The translations under genes were made by a program, and so were the position numbers. A stretch of DNA of 47,388 nucleotides, taken from contig SKGM01000014.1 of NCBI GenBank assembly GCA_007117455.1, forward strand, positions 1 to 47,388, written 5' to 3'. The notes under the pieces were generated by a model. The model ran no database searches. It was not told the DNA's origin and saw only the letters and a list, made by a program, of their open reading frames with translations. Source of the DNA: Candidatus Methanomethylophilaceae archaeon (lineage in GTDB: Archaea > Thermoplasmatota > Thermoplasmata > Methanomassiliicoccales > Methanomethylophilaceae). Below, one piece after another: positions 1 through 8,101 of the stretch. Each line of letters starts with the position of its first letter. The stretch's first letter is position 1.

Positions 1-1032
1 AAGCTCCACGAGATACCCGTTATCGAAGGGGGCAAGTTCCTGGGGATGGTCTCCTACGGGAACATCATGAAGAGGAAGAACCTCTCCTTGGAGACCAAGG
101 CGAAGACCCTCTTGGTCAAGGTGCCTACCATAGACCTCGAGACCCCGTTGACGGAGGTTGCTGAGCACATGATGTCTAGCAACGCCCGCCAGCTGCCGGT
201 CGTCAAGGGGAACAGGGTCATCGGCATAATCTCCCGCGCCGACCTGGTCAAGTGGGTGGCCACCATCCGCCAACTGAAGGAGATCAAGGTCTGGGAGATA
301 ATGAGCGATGTCGTGGACCACGTGATGCCAGGGGACAAGCTGGAGGATGCATTGGATATCATGAGGCACCTCGATGTCCGCACCATACCGGTCCTTGACA
401 GCGATGACAAGGTCTTCGGAATAATAGGTATGAGGGAGGTCATCAACTACAACTACCGTGAGAAGAACCGTCAGACCGTCGGTGAGATGACCGGCTTCAA
501 GGCACCGGTGGAACTCAAGGTCGGTTCCCTCTGCGTGGAGAACCCCATAACCATCGGATGGGAGGACGACCTCGGGAAGGCGGCCACCCTGATGGCGGAG
601 AAGGACATCTCCACCCTCCCCGTGGTCGAGGAGGACAGGCTGGTGGGCATAATCACCCGCTATGACATCATAGAACTGATGGCCGCCTGCCGGGAGAGGG
701 ACGTGGTCTTCGTGCAGATAACCGGTCTGGAGGACGAGGACCGTTACTTCATGCCTGCCTTGGACAAGGAGATCGGGAACGAGCTGAGCAAGATCGCCAA
801 GATATTCCAGCCCCAGACCTTCGTCATGCACGTGTCCAAGTACAACTCCGAGGGTTCATCGGCCAAGTTCAGCATAGCCGGCAGACTGACCGCTGGAGGC
901 AGGCTGTTCAGCGCCAAGGCCGTTGATTGGGACCTCGTCCGCACCACCGAGGAGCTTATGAAGAAGCTCATGGCGATGGTGAGCGAGGCCAAGGAGCAGC
1001 GTGTGGACAACCGTAAGCGCGTCGCACGCTGA
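1..1032 (+). CDS. CBS-domain protein with C-terminal ribosome hibernation factor-like domain (5' end outside window)
   Basis: The frame is open from base 1, so the gene starts upstream. The first bases encode the end of a CBS domain (HEIPVIEGGKFLGMVSYGNI). Three further CBS domains follow in series, each with the typical 'LPVV..G..IGIISR.D' type ending (for example ARQLPVVKGNRVIGIISRAD). CBS pairs usually bind adenosine nucleotides. The last ~100 residues do not look like CBS. They read ITGLEDEDRYFMPALDKEI, then KIAKIFQ, a strand FVMHVSKYN, a hairpin ending in FSAKAVDWDLVRTTEELMKKL, and a basic tail. This order and spacing resemble the HPF/RaiA (S30AE) fold of bacterial hibernation factors (ITG..., KL..YF, ...D...AID..I.KL). 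Inference: a nucleotide-sensing ribosome-binding protein. The CBS call is firm; the HPF call rests on pattern comparison only. It stops at TGA just before the valS promoter. Confidence 0.85.
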   Translation, partial: KLHEIPVIEGGKFLGMVSYGNIMKRKNLSLETKAKTLLVKVPTIDLETPLTEVAEHMMSSNARQLPVVKGNRVIGIISRADLVKWVATIRQLKEIKVWEIMSDVVDHVMPGDKLEDALDIMRHLDVRTIPVLDSDDKVFGIIGMREVINYNYREKNRQTVGEMTGFKAPVELKVGSLCVENPITIGWEDDLGKAATLMAEKDISTLPVVEEDRLVGIITRYDIIELMAACRERDVVFVQITGLEDEDRYFMPALDKEIGNELSKIAKIFQPQTFVMHVSKYNSEGSSAKFSIAGRLTAGGRLFSAKAVDWDLVRTTEELMKKLMAMVSEAKEQRVDNRKRVAR

Positions 1033-1043
1033 CCCTCACAACC

Positions 1044-1064
1044 TTTTTTAATCCTTTTTATATT
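1044..1064 (+). promoter_or_regulatory. T-rich terminator / TATA region before valS
   Basis: Two T-rich tracts (TTTTTTAAT at 1044 and TTTTTATATT at 1055) lie in the 44-nt gap between the CBS gene and valS. The first is well placed to be the valS TATA box, about 26 nt before the ATG at 1077. Oligo-T runs also terminate archaeal transcription, so the stretch may serve both genes. Confidence 0.5.
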
Positions 1065-1076
1065 CTCCGAGAGGAC

Positions 1077-3671
1077 ATGTCGCAATATGATTCTATTTCC
1101 ATCGAGAGGAAGTGGCAGGAGAAATGGAAGGAGTGGGGGATACACCGCTTCGACCCTGAATCCGACAGCCCGATCTACAGCATAGACAATCCTCCCCGTT
1201 ACACATCAGGCTCGTTGCACCTGGGTCATGCCACAGGCTACTCCCTGATCGATTTCGCTGCCCGCTACCACCGTATGAAGGGCTACAATGTGTTCTACCC
1301 GCTCTGCTTCGATGTCAACGGGACCCCGACCGAGGTCAAAGTGGAGAAGAAGTACGGGATAACCAAACTGGACCTTCCCCGGACCGAGTACAGGAAGCTC
1401 TGCTCCGAGTATGCCAACGGTTTCATCGATGAGATGACCCATCACTTCGAGATCCTCGGTCAGAGCATGGACCCCAGCATCTACTACCAGACCGATGCTC
1501 CATATTACCGTAGGATCACCCAGATATCTTTCCTTAGACTCTTGAAGATGGGGCTGGCCTACAAGGGGGATTACCCCGTCAACTGGTGCCCCCGCTGCAT
1601 GACGGCCCTGGCCGATGCGGAGGTCGAGTACCGCGACAATGTCACCAAACTGAATTACATCAGATTCGGGGTCGAGGGTGAGGACCGCGATGTCATGATC
1701 GCCACCACCCGACCTGAACTGATATGCACATGCCAAGCGGTCGCTGTCCATCCCGATGATTCGGACAAGAGTGACCTGGTCGGCAAGAACCTGATAACAC
1801 CTCTGTACGGTAAGAAGGTGAAGGTCATAGCCGATGACAAGGTGGACCCAGAGTACGGGACCGGCACCGTCATGATATGCACCATAGGGGACAAAGTGGA
1901 CCTGGAATGGGTCATGAAATACAACCTTCCCCTGGAGAAGGGTATCGACGAATGTGGTTGCATGACGTCGATCTCCGGACCGTATGAGGGCATGAAGGTC
2001 AAGGACGCCCGGGCTGCAGCGCTCGTCGACCTGGAGAAGGCCGGCAAGCTGGATCGGCAGGATGCCCAGGACCAGAACCTTTCCGTCTGCTGGAGATGTC
2101 ACGAGAACATCGAGTTCCTTCAGGTCCCACAGTGGTTCCTGAAGACGTTGGAGTTCAAGGAGCAGGTCCTCAAAAGGGCCGATGAGGTGCAATGGTTCCC
2201 GGAGTTCATGAAGATAAGACTGAGGGACTGGGTGGAATCACTGGAATGGGATTGGGTTCTGTCCCGACAGAGGATATTCGCCACTCCGATACCCATCTGG
2301 GAATGTGAATGCGGCAAGGTCGTAGCAGCGGATGAGGACCAATGCTACGTGGACCCCACCATCGACGAACCGCCTGTTGATGCCTGTCCAGACTGTGGCG
2401 GCATCCTACGGGGATGCGAGGATGTCTTCGACACCTGGATGGACTCCTCTGGCTCCGCACTGTACAACTGCTTCTGGGAACGGGACGAGGCTTTGTTCGA
2501 GAAGCTCTACCCCATGTCCATGCGTCCCCAGTCCCATGACATCATCAGGACCTGGGCCTTCTACACCCTGCTGCGTTCCCACCAGCTCGCTGACAGCATA
2601 CCCTGGAGGGACATAATGGTCCATGGTTTCATCATGTCCCCGGACGGTACACCGATGCATTCCTCATTGGGGAATGTGATAGACCCGATGCCCATACTCG
2701 AGGCGTACGGGGCCGACGCCATGAGGTATTACGCCTGCACCTGCTCCCTTGGAGTCGACCATGCATTCCGTGAGAAGGATGTGAAGAGGGGGAAGAGGCT
2801 TGCCAACAAGGTCTACAACATGGGGAACTTCGTCTCCCGGAAGATCGTTGAGAAACCTCAGATGCCGGAAGAACTGAAAGCCGCCGACCGCTGGATACTG
2901 AGCAGGTTCAGTGAGACCGCGGAACTGGTCGACAGGATGTTCTCAGAATATCAGTTCGACAAGGCGATGAGGGAGATAGAGTCATTCGCCTGGCATGAGT
3001 TCGCGGACCATTACATCGAGATGGTCAAGCACCGGGACGATGATTCCGTCCGTTTCGCCCTCTACACCACATACCTCGGTCTGATAAAGATGTTAGCGCC
3101 ATTCATGCCCCATGTCACGGAGGACGCCTTCCAAACCCATTTCCAGCACTATGAGGGCGACCGCAGCATACACTCCAGCCCATGGCCGGAGACCTATCCT
3201 CTGGACCCTGAGGCGGTCTCCATAGGTGAACTGATGCGGGACGTGATCTCCACAGTGCGCAACTGGAAGGCGAGCAACAAGATGGCCCTGAATCAGGAAT
3301 TGTCTTCCATAGAACTGATCGGCGGTAGCGCCACCATACTGGTCGGCCATGAGGAGGATGTGATGGGGACCCTGAAGGCCAAGGATCTGAGGATAGTCCC
3401 AAGCGCCGAGATAACCGAGAAGGTGATCGCCGCCAAACCCATCCATTCGAAGATAGGGCCTCAGTTCAAAGGCGATGCCAAGAGGGTGGTCTCGATCATC
3501 AAGGAGACCGACCCCGTGGAGATCGCCGATGCACTGGAATCCGGAGGCCTCTCCCAGGATGGGTTGACCATCGGACCGGAGCATGTGGAGCTGGAGAAGA
3601 GCCTGATGCTCCACGGAAGGGAGGTCGAGACCCTGCAGGTCGGCGACGTCCTCGTGGCTACCGAACTCTGA
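1077..3671 (+). CDS. valS: Valyl-tRNA synthetase (archaeal type)
   Basis: Class Ia synthetase charging tRNA-Val, 864 aa. The HIGH-like motif HLGHA is at residues 48-52, in a typical N-terminal context (NPPRYTSGSLHLGHA). It has a zinc-knuckle segment (NWCPRCMTALADAEVEY), the CP1 editing domain (IATTRPEL, VHPDD, EYGTGTVMICTIGDK) and the WDW helix region (SLEWDWVLSRQRIFATPIP), followed by an anticodon-binding helical domain. The KMSKS loop is unusual. At 526-530 the sequence reads P-M-H-S-S followed by LGNVIDP, so both lysines of KMSKS are missing. The ATG at 1077 has a GAGAGG element 4 nt upstream. The stop codon abuts the convergent helicase stop with no spacer. Identification as ValRS rather than IleRS rests on the archaeal ValRS-like editing and zinc segments. 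Confidence 0.95.
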   Translation: MSQYDSISIERKWQEKWKEWGIHRFDPESDSPIYSIDNPPRYTSGSLHLGHATGYSLIDFAARYHRMKGYNVFYPLCFDVNGTPTEVKVEKKYGITKLDLPRTEYRKLCSEYANGFIDEMTHHFEILGQSMDPSIYYQTDAPYYRRITQISFLRLLKMGLAYKGDYPVNWCPRCMTALADAEVEYRDNVTKLNYIRFGVEGEDRDVMIATTRPELICTCQAVAVHPDDSDKSDLVGKNLITPLYGKKVKVIADDKVDPEYGTGTVMICTIGDKVDLEWVMKYNLPLEKGIDECGCMTSISGPYEGMKVKDARAAALVDLEKAGKLDRQDAQDQNLSVCWRCHENIEFLQVPQWFLKTLEFKEQVLKRADEVQWFPEFMKIRLRDWVESLEWDWVLSRQRIFATPIPIWECECGKVVAADEDQCYVDPTIDEPPVDACPDCGGILRGCEDVFDTWMDSSGSALYNCFWERDEALFEKLYPMSMRPQSHDIIRTWAFYTLLRSHQLADSIPWRDIMVHGFIMSPDGTPMHSSLGNVIDPMPILEAYGADAMRYYACTCSLGVDHAFREKDVKRGKRLANKVYNMGNFVSRKIVEKPQMPEELKAADRWILSRFSETAELVDRMFSEYQFDKAMREIESFAWHEFADHYIEMVKHRDDDSVRFALYTTYLGLIKMLAPFMPHVTEDAFQTHFQHYEGDRSIHSSPWPETYPLDPEAVSIGELMRDVISTVRNWKASNKMALNQELSSIELIGGSATILVGHEEDVMGTLKAKDLRIVPSAEITEKVIAAKPIHSKIGPQFKGDAKRVVSIIKETDPVEIADALESGGLSQDGLTIGPEHVELEKSLMLHGREVETLQVGDVLVATEL

Positions 3672-5078
3672 TCAGCGCTGGATAGGCTTGGTCTTCAAAC
3701 CCTTTCCATTATACTTCATCCGAGGAAGGTCCTTGGCCACACGATTGGCGAAATCCTTATGGACCTCAACGGTGGCGGACTCCTTGGATATCTCCACCTT
3801 ACCGATGGATATGTCCTTGACACGGAGTTCCTTGATCAGCATCTCCACCAACTCGTTCTTCTTCAGGCCGTCGGCCTCACCGATGTTGATCTCGAAAAGC
3901 ACCATGCCGAAGATATCGGATATCTGGTCGTAATCGACCACCTTGCGGATGGTCTCCTTGCCCTCGGCCTTCGGGGGCGCCATCTCCTCTATCTCCATGC
4001 CGGTGTAGGCTATTATACTCCGGAGGTAGTAGTTCTCCTCACTGGTAACGAAACTGATGGCGATTCCTTCCCTTCCTGCTCTTCCGGTACGCCCTATCCT
4101 GTGCACATAGACATCGGGATGTTCAGGGATGTCATAGTTGATGACATAGGTCACATCATCGATGTCCAGTCCGCGTGCGGCCACATCGGTGGCCACGAGC
4201 AGGTCTATCTGACCCTTCTTGAACTGCTGCATGACCTTCTCCCTCTTGGACTGGGTCATATCACCGTGGATGGCCTCTGCCTTGTACTTCAGACCCTGAA
4301 GCTTCTCCACGAGCATATCCACCATACGTTTGGTGTGGCAGAATATTATCGCTTTGGGCGTCTCTGCGTCGATCACCCGGCAGAGCGCCCACATCTTGTT
4401 GCGCCTCCCCACCGGGATGTAGTACTGCTTGGTCAGGTCAAGGACCATCTCGTCCCTGGAGACGGTGATCTCCTTGGGATTGTTCATGTAATCGTATGCG
4501 AGTTTCTTGACCCCTTCCGGCATCGTCGCGGAGTACAGGAGGGTCTGACGGCTCTTGGGGGTCTTCTTAAGGATATCCTCGATGTCCTCTATGAATCCCA
4601 TGTCCAACATCCGGTCGGCCTCGTCCAGGACGGCTATCGAGACATTGCTGAGGTTCAGGGTACCTCGGTTCAGATGGTCCTTCACCCTACCAGGTGTGCC
4701 GATGATTATGTCCACACCCTTCTTCAGGGCTTTGAACTGCTTCTCAATGTCCGTTCCGCCATAGACTGGAAGGCAAACGTGTCCGGAGTGTTTTGACAGG
4801 TTGGTCAACTCATCGGAGACCTGTATGGCCAGTTCCCTAGTCGGTGCGAGTATCAGTGCCGAAGGGAGCTTCTGCCTGGAATCTGTCTTCTCCAGGATTA
4901 TGCTTCCGAACGCTCCGGTCTTACCGGTCCCTGTCTGTGCTTGGGCAAGTAGGTCCCTGCCCTCCATTCCGTAAGGTATTGACTCCACCTGGATCGGAGT
5001 GGGTATCTTCCAACCCATCTCATCGATCGCCTTCATCACTTCCTTACCTATTCCTAACGGTTTGAATTCTGAATCCAT
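3672..5078 (-). CDS. DEAD-box ATP-dependent RNA helicase
   Basis: RNA helicase of the DeaD/CsdA type, 468 aa, probably unwinding structured RNA in ribosome assembly or mRNA turnover. All superfamily-2 motifs are visible in order: Q-motif region (IPTPIQVESIP), motif I AQTGTGKT, Ia PTRELA, Ib TPGR, II DEAD, III SAT, IV IIFCHTKRMVDML, V DVAARGLDIDDV and VI HRIGRTGRAGR. The C-terminal ~70 residues (from KDISIGKVEISKE) resemble the DbpA-type RNA-binding domain of DeaD helicases. I chose the ATG at 5078 (MDSEFK) over an in-frame GTG nine bases upstream at 5087. A TATA-like GATAATAAATC (minus, 5127-5137) would give a short leader. Confidence 0.95.
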   Translation of the reverse strand: MDSEFKPLGIGKEVMKAIDEMGWKIPTPIQVESIPYGMEGRDLLAQAQTGTGKTGAFGSIILEKTDSRQKLPSALILAPTRELAIQVSDELTNLSKHSGHVCLPVYGGTDIEKQFKALKKGVDIIIGTPGRVKDHLNRGTLNLSNVSIAVLDEADRMLDMGFIEDIEDILKKTPKSRQTLLYSATMPEGVKKLAYDYMNNPKEITVSRDEMVLDLTKQYYIPVGRRNKMWALCRVIDAETPKAIIFCHTKRMVDMLVEKLQGLKYKAEAIHGDMTQSKREKVMQQFKKGQIDLLVATDVAARGLDIDDVTYVINYDIPEHPDVYVHRIGRTGRAGREGIAISFVTSEENYYLRSIIAYTGMEIEEMAPPKAEGKETIRKVVDYDQISDIFGMVLFEINIGEADGLKKNELVEMLIKELRVKDISIGKVEISKESATVEVHKDFANRVAKDLPRMKYNGKGLKTKPIQR

Positions 5079-5126
5079 TGTAATCACTGATTCTTAATGA
5101 ATGATGACATCCCAATTCACTCCTAT

Positions 5127-5137
5127 GATTTATTATC
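5127..5137 (-). promoter_or_regulatory. TATA box for the helicase gene
   Basis: The minus-strand sequence GATAATAAATC lies about 50 nt before the helicase ATG, giving a predicted transcript start near 5105. The rest of 5088-5231 shows no gene or clear structured RNA. Confidence 0.4.
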
Positions 5138-5231
5138 TACCCATGACACGGGCCCTCAGCGTCAGGGATCGGGGCTTGATGTCATCCTCCCGAAAGACAC
5201 CGTTTGCCATGGGATGTCTGATGACGATAAA

Positions 5232-5240
5232 GTTTATATG
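5232..5240 (+). promoter_or_regulatory. TATA box for tRNA-Gly
   Basis: The element GTTTATATG is centred about 30 nt before the first base of the mature tRNA at 5266. This fits the archaeal TBP-site position with a short 5' leader removed by RNase P. Confidence 0.65.
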
Positions 5241-5265
5241 GGGCAAAATGTTCACCCAGACTGAA

Positions 5266-5341
5266 GCGGACGTAGTGTAGCTGGTTATCACTTGAGCTTG
5301 CCAAGCTTAGAACTCGGGTTCAAATCCCGGCGTCCGCACCA
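5266..5341 (+). tRNA. tRNA-Gly (anticodon GCC)
   Basis: The cloverleaf can be folded by eye. The acceptor arm is GCGGACG (5266-5272) with CGTCCGC (5331-5337). The D-arm is GTGT...ATCAC with a GG pair in the loop. The anticodon stem is TGAGC/GCTTA (one G-U pair) with loop TTGCCAA and anticodon GCC at 5300-5302. The T-arm is TCGGG-TTCAAAT-CCCGG. The discriminator is A5338, and CCA at 5339-5341 is present in the DNA. The mature body is 73 nt and no intron is visible. It decodes GGC and GGU. Confidence 0.97.
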
Positions 5342-5950
5342 ACCTCTTCTCTCAAGTTCATCCATTATCGCCTGCTTATTGTGTCCACCGACCCTCGCCC
5401 CTCGGCGGGGAAGGACAATAGCCCCTCTGGATCGCAACTCCTCAAACAAAGACTCCGAGGTCACGAACAGCATCCCTTCCATATCGCCCTGCCACTGCTC
5501 AGCTATCACCTCGACATGCGCCCGGGGAAGGAATATCAGCATGACGTCATATTGGTCATGCATCCTCATCAAGGATTCAATAATTCCGAAACGCATATAC
5601 AGACTACTGACCGCTTCCTTTCCTTCTATCGGGCAGTGATATGGAAACGCTGGTTGTCCCGCGTCCACCAATCCATACCTTGCTGATACAATTGCCAGAT
5701 CGGAGAATGGAATGGATCCGTGCAGGCTCCTGACCTCCGTGAATCTTCCTCTGAGTATAGATGCCAAAGGGCCTTGGAACGGTTCCAGAAGAGGTGATTC
5801 CGGCTCTGGCCCATCACAACCTGGAATATCCGACCCCGATGACCTGAGTGCTTGGACATAGGGCGCACAATCCTCTGGCCTCATGGCTCTGGCTGTCATA
5901 CCTGGCGGCAGGAACATCTCAGAGTCATTGCTCAAGCACAAAATCCTCAT
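5288..5950 (-). CDS. Conserved hypothetical protein, DUF6884-like, running antisense into tRNA-Gly
   Basis: 220 aa with no signal peptide or membrane segment. The block DLAIVSARYGLVD followed by PYHCPIEG resembles the 'SAKYGLV' motif of DUF6884/YaaA-like proteins, which often carry a nucleotide-related fold. This is a weak family suggestion and no function can be assigned. The start ATG at 5950 follows a minus-strand TATA-like ATACAAATATC (5973-5983) at leaderless distance. The last 17 codons (from WCGRRD) are read antisense through tRNA-Gly and the stop lies opposite the D-arm. No earlier stop exists in frame, so either the two genes truly overlap tail to tail or the C-terminus is an artefact of a lost stop. 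Confidence 0.65.
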   Translation of the reverse strand: MRILCLSNDSEMFLPPGMTARAMRPEDCAPYVQALRSSGSDIPGCDGPEPESPLLEPFQGPLASILRGRFTEVRSLHGSIPFSDLAIVSARYGLVDAGQPAFPYHCPIEGKEAVSSLYMRFGIIESLMRMHDQYDVMLIFLPRAHVEVIAEQWQGDMEGMLFVTSESLFEELRSRGAIVLPRRGARVGGHNKQAIMDELERRGWCGRRDLNPSSKLGKLK

Positions 5951-6023
5951 CGAAACACGATGCTAATGGGGCAGATATTTGTATTCCCCTATGCCGAGGC
6001 ATCGAGGTTATTTGAGTAATTAA

Positions 6024-6034
6024 TTAATAAATAT
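6024..6034 (+). promoter_or_regulatory. TATA box for the small membrane protein gene
   Basis: The AT-rich run TTAATAAATAT is centred about 33 nt before the ATG at 6062. An AGGTG element at 6052-6056 could serve as ribosome binding site. Confidence 0.45.
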
Positions 6035-6061
6035 GATAACGATTCACATCCAGGTGTCCAT

Positions 6062-6592
6062 ATGGCAATACAACTGAACATAGATAAGGAGAAGCTCCAA
6101 CCTATGGTTGGGGATCTGGCTGATAAGGTCAAGAAGAATTACCTTAAACATCTCATAGCTGCGCTACTGTTCGCCTTGGTGCTCTGGCACTTCACGCCGA
6201 ACACATACAACCAATACCAAGGTATGCTTGGTAATTTCCCAACAGCCCTGGTATTCATACTTGTGGCCATGGTTATCTCATACATGATCCTGGTGATCGG
6301 TAGCAGCGACAGCCTGATGAAGGTGCTGAGCGAGTCTGGCTATTTCAATGCATTAAATGAGAAGTTGACCATCGCTTCAGTCCTGTCACTGTTAGGGTTC
6401 TTGATGAGTATCATAATGATCAGATACTTCGCATGGCTATGGACCCATCCGACATTCGGCTGGACGGACCCACTCACGAGTGCAGAGGTCTTCTTCTTCC
6501 TCTCGCTGTTCATCATATCCTTGGCTTTGGTGTTCTTCGTCAGCGTTGTATTGACGCTCATGAAGATCGCGGAGCTACGGGCCAGTGCTTGA
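6062..6592 (+). CDS. Hypothetical integral membrane protein (about four TM helices)
   Basis: 176 aa and not recognised as a named family. A ~30-residue charged N-terminus (IDKEKLQPMVGDLADKVKKN) precedes hydrophobic segments at roughly residues 32-46, 60-82, 103-123 and 140-168. The protein ends in a short basic/polar tail. The third and fourth segments are aromatic-rich (YFAWLWTHP). There are no cysteines and no obvious catalytic motif. It has its own promoter and is a single-gene transcript facing hypD convergently. A T7 run (6616-6622) after the stop fits transcription termination. Confidence 0.75.
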   Translation: MAIQLNIDKEKLQPMVGDLADKVKKNYLKHLIAALLFALVLWHFTPNTYNQYQGMLGNFPTALVFILVAMVISYMILVIGSSDSLMKVLSESGYFNALNEKLTIASVLSLLGFLMSIIMIRYFAWLWTHPTFGWTDPLTSAEVFFFLSLFIISLALVFFVSVVLTLMKIAELRASA

Positions 6593-6615
6593 ACAGTACA
6601 CAAACCCCTTTCTGG

Positions 6616-6622
6616 TTTTTTT
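6616..6622 (+). terminator. Oligo-T terminator after the small membrane protein gene
   Basis: Seven consecutive Ts start 24 nt after the membrane-protein stop and just reach the convergent hypD stop codon. Oligo-T is the usual archaeal intrinsic termination signal. No stem is needed or seen. Confidence 0.45.
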
Positions 6623-7707
6623 CAACGCTGAAGGCTTCCATACCTGAAGGCGATGTTGCAACTTCCCTCGCGTGATACCATACAGGGTCCACGGGGACTC
6701 TGGGGATCACATGACCTTCCGAACATGGGACATTCCTCGGAACGGATTATCCCGCGGAGCACCTCTCCGCAACGGCATCCTTTCGGTTCCTCATCCATCT
6801 CCGGGAGGTCATTCAGGATGTCCTCATGAACGATCCTGGCATCATGCTGCGAAAAATCATCACGGAGCCCAAGGGCACTCGAGGGAATTACCGGGAACCC
6901 TCTCCAGGAGCGGTCCTCCTCCTTGAAGACCTTGGCCATCATCTCCCGTGCTTTCGGATTCCCCTCCTTTCGAACCAGGCGGCGGTACTCGTTCTCCACC
7001 TCGGCCCTTCCCTCCTCCAGCTGTCTGACCAGCATATGGCATGCCATCAGTATGTCCAAGGGTTCGAAGCCAGCGATGACCTGGGGCATGCGGTATCTTG
7101 TCGAGAACGGTTCATACATCTCAGTTCCGGTTATGGCACTGACATGACCAGGTTGGATGAATCCATCCACACTGACCTCTCCCATCTGGAATATCGCCTC
7201 CAGGGCAGGGGGAACTATCCGATGACAACTATAGACGCTGAAGTTCTCAGGCACGCCTTTCAACAGAGGAACGGCGGTCGTGGGAGCGGTGGTCTCGAAG
7301 CCGACCGCCATGAAGACCACATCCTGTTCCTCAGAGCTGGCCATCTGTACCGCATCGGTGATCGAGTATACTATACGGACATCGCCACCACGTGATTTGG
7401 CGTCCGCCAGGGAGCCGATCGGCGTGGGGACGTTTATCATATCACCGAAAACACAGACCGCGACACCGGCATCCGCGAGGGCTATGCCTGCCCCGATCTC
7501 TGTTCCAGTGGTAACACAAACAGGGCATCCTGGCCCTTGGCGTATCTCGATGCCCACATCCTGGAGGAGTTCCTCCAGACCGAAATGGACCATCGTGTCC
7601 TGGTGCGTCCCGCAGACATGCATGAACTTGTATTCCACATCATACCTGGATATGGAATCGAGGATGTCGCGTGCAGTATCGCCGTCACGGAGTTTGAAAA
7701 CACTCAT
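6622..7707 (-). CDS. hypD: [NiFe] hydrogenase maturation protein HypD
   Basis: Iron-sulfur scaffold protein that, with HypC, assembles the Fe(CN)2CO group of [NiFe] hydrogenases. 361 aa. Hallmark motifs are present: FMHVCGTHQDTM (Cys32), GPGCPVCV (Cys61, Cys64), CHRIVPPAL and QPGHVSAITG. The C-terminal cysteine cluster begins GCRCGEVLRGI and ends CMVSREGSC, and would hold the 4Fe-4S cluster. The ATG at 7707 overlaps the hypA stop by 4 nt (ATGA), with GGTG nine bases upstream inside hypA. A longer in-frame start at 7773 exists but would lie deep in hypA and is less likely. Translational coupling to hypA supports joint synthesis. No hydrogenase structural gene is in the window. Confidence 0.96.
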   Translation of the reverse strand: MSVFKLRDGDTARDILDSISRYDVEYKFMHVCGTHQDTMVHFGLEELLQDVGIEIRQGPGCPVCVTTGTEIGAGIALADAGVAVCVFGDMINVPTPIGSLADAKSRGGDVRIVYSITDAVQMASSEEQDVVFMAVGFETTAPTTAVPLLKGVPENFSVYSCHRIVPPALEAIFQMGEVSVDGFIQPGHVSAITGTEMYEPFSTRYRMPQVIAGFEPLDILMACHMLVRQLEEGRAEVENEYRRLVRKEGNPKAREMMAKVFKEEDRSWRGFPVIPSSALGLRDDFSQHDARIVHEDILNDLPEMDEEPKGCRCGEVLRGIIRSEECPMFGRSCDPQSPRGPCMVSREGSCNIAFRYGSLQR

Positions 7708-8075
7708 TCCAACACCTTCAAGGATTTTACCATGCAGGATCTGCCCTTCACCACCTCGACCGGGCGGGAACAATCCGGGCAGCTGAGGACGGGTATGTTG
7801 TGGCTGAAGTCATCGTCCTCAAGTCTGTCCGCCTCCCCCTCGTAAGAACAGGAAAGGCATTTGATTTCTATCGCTTCATCAACAATGGAGAGTCTCGAAC
7901 CTTCCAAGGGTGTGCCCCTGGTGACCACCTCATAGGCGAACTCCATCTGATCACGGCCGAGACGGGTCATCTCACCCAGGAGCAGTTCCACCTCCTCGAC
8001 CCTGCTGACCTGGTGCTTCTCCAATTCCTTGAGCACCGCTTCAACGATACCCGCCATGACCGAGACCTCGTGCAT
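7704..8075 (-). CDS. hypA: Hydrogenase nickel incorporation protein HypA
   Basis: Nickel metallochaperone delivering Ni(II) to the hydrogenase large subunit together with HypB. 123 aa, usual family length. The N-terminal MHE with His2 is the nickel site. The zinc loop uses Cys73, Cys76, Cys99 and Cys102 (CLSC...CPDC). It is fourth in the asnB-like/folC/nth/hypA/hypD run and starts 26 nt after nth. A dedicated HypB is not seen; the COG0523 GTPase at 14.2 kb is a distant relative and is not adjacent. Confidence 0.96.
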   Translation of the reverse strand: MHEVSVMAGIVEAVLKELEKHQVSRVEEVELLLGEMTRLGRDQMEFAYEVVTRGTPLEGSRLSIVDEAIEIKCLSCSYEGEADRLEDDDFSHNIPVLSCPDCSRPVEVVKGRSCMVKSLKVLE

Positions 8076-8101
8076 CCTGCGTCACAAGGCCACAGGAGTA
8101 T

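Noticed and set aside
1206-2192. 328-aa minus-strand frame opposite valS
   Set aside because: It lies antisense to a well-conserved synthetase and has no motif or ribosome binding site; codon-bias shadow.
3759-4796. 345-aa plus-strand frame opposite the DEAD-box helicase
   Set aside because: Shadow of conserved helicase codons, with no domain features.
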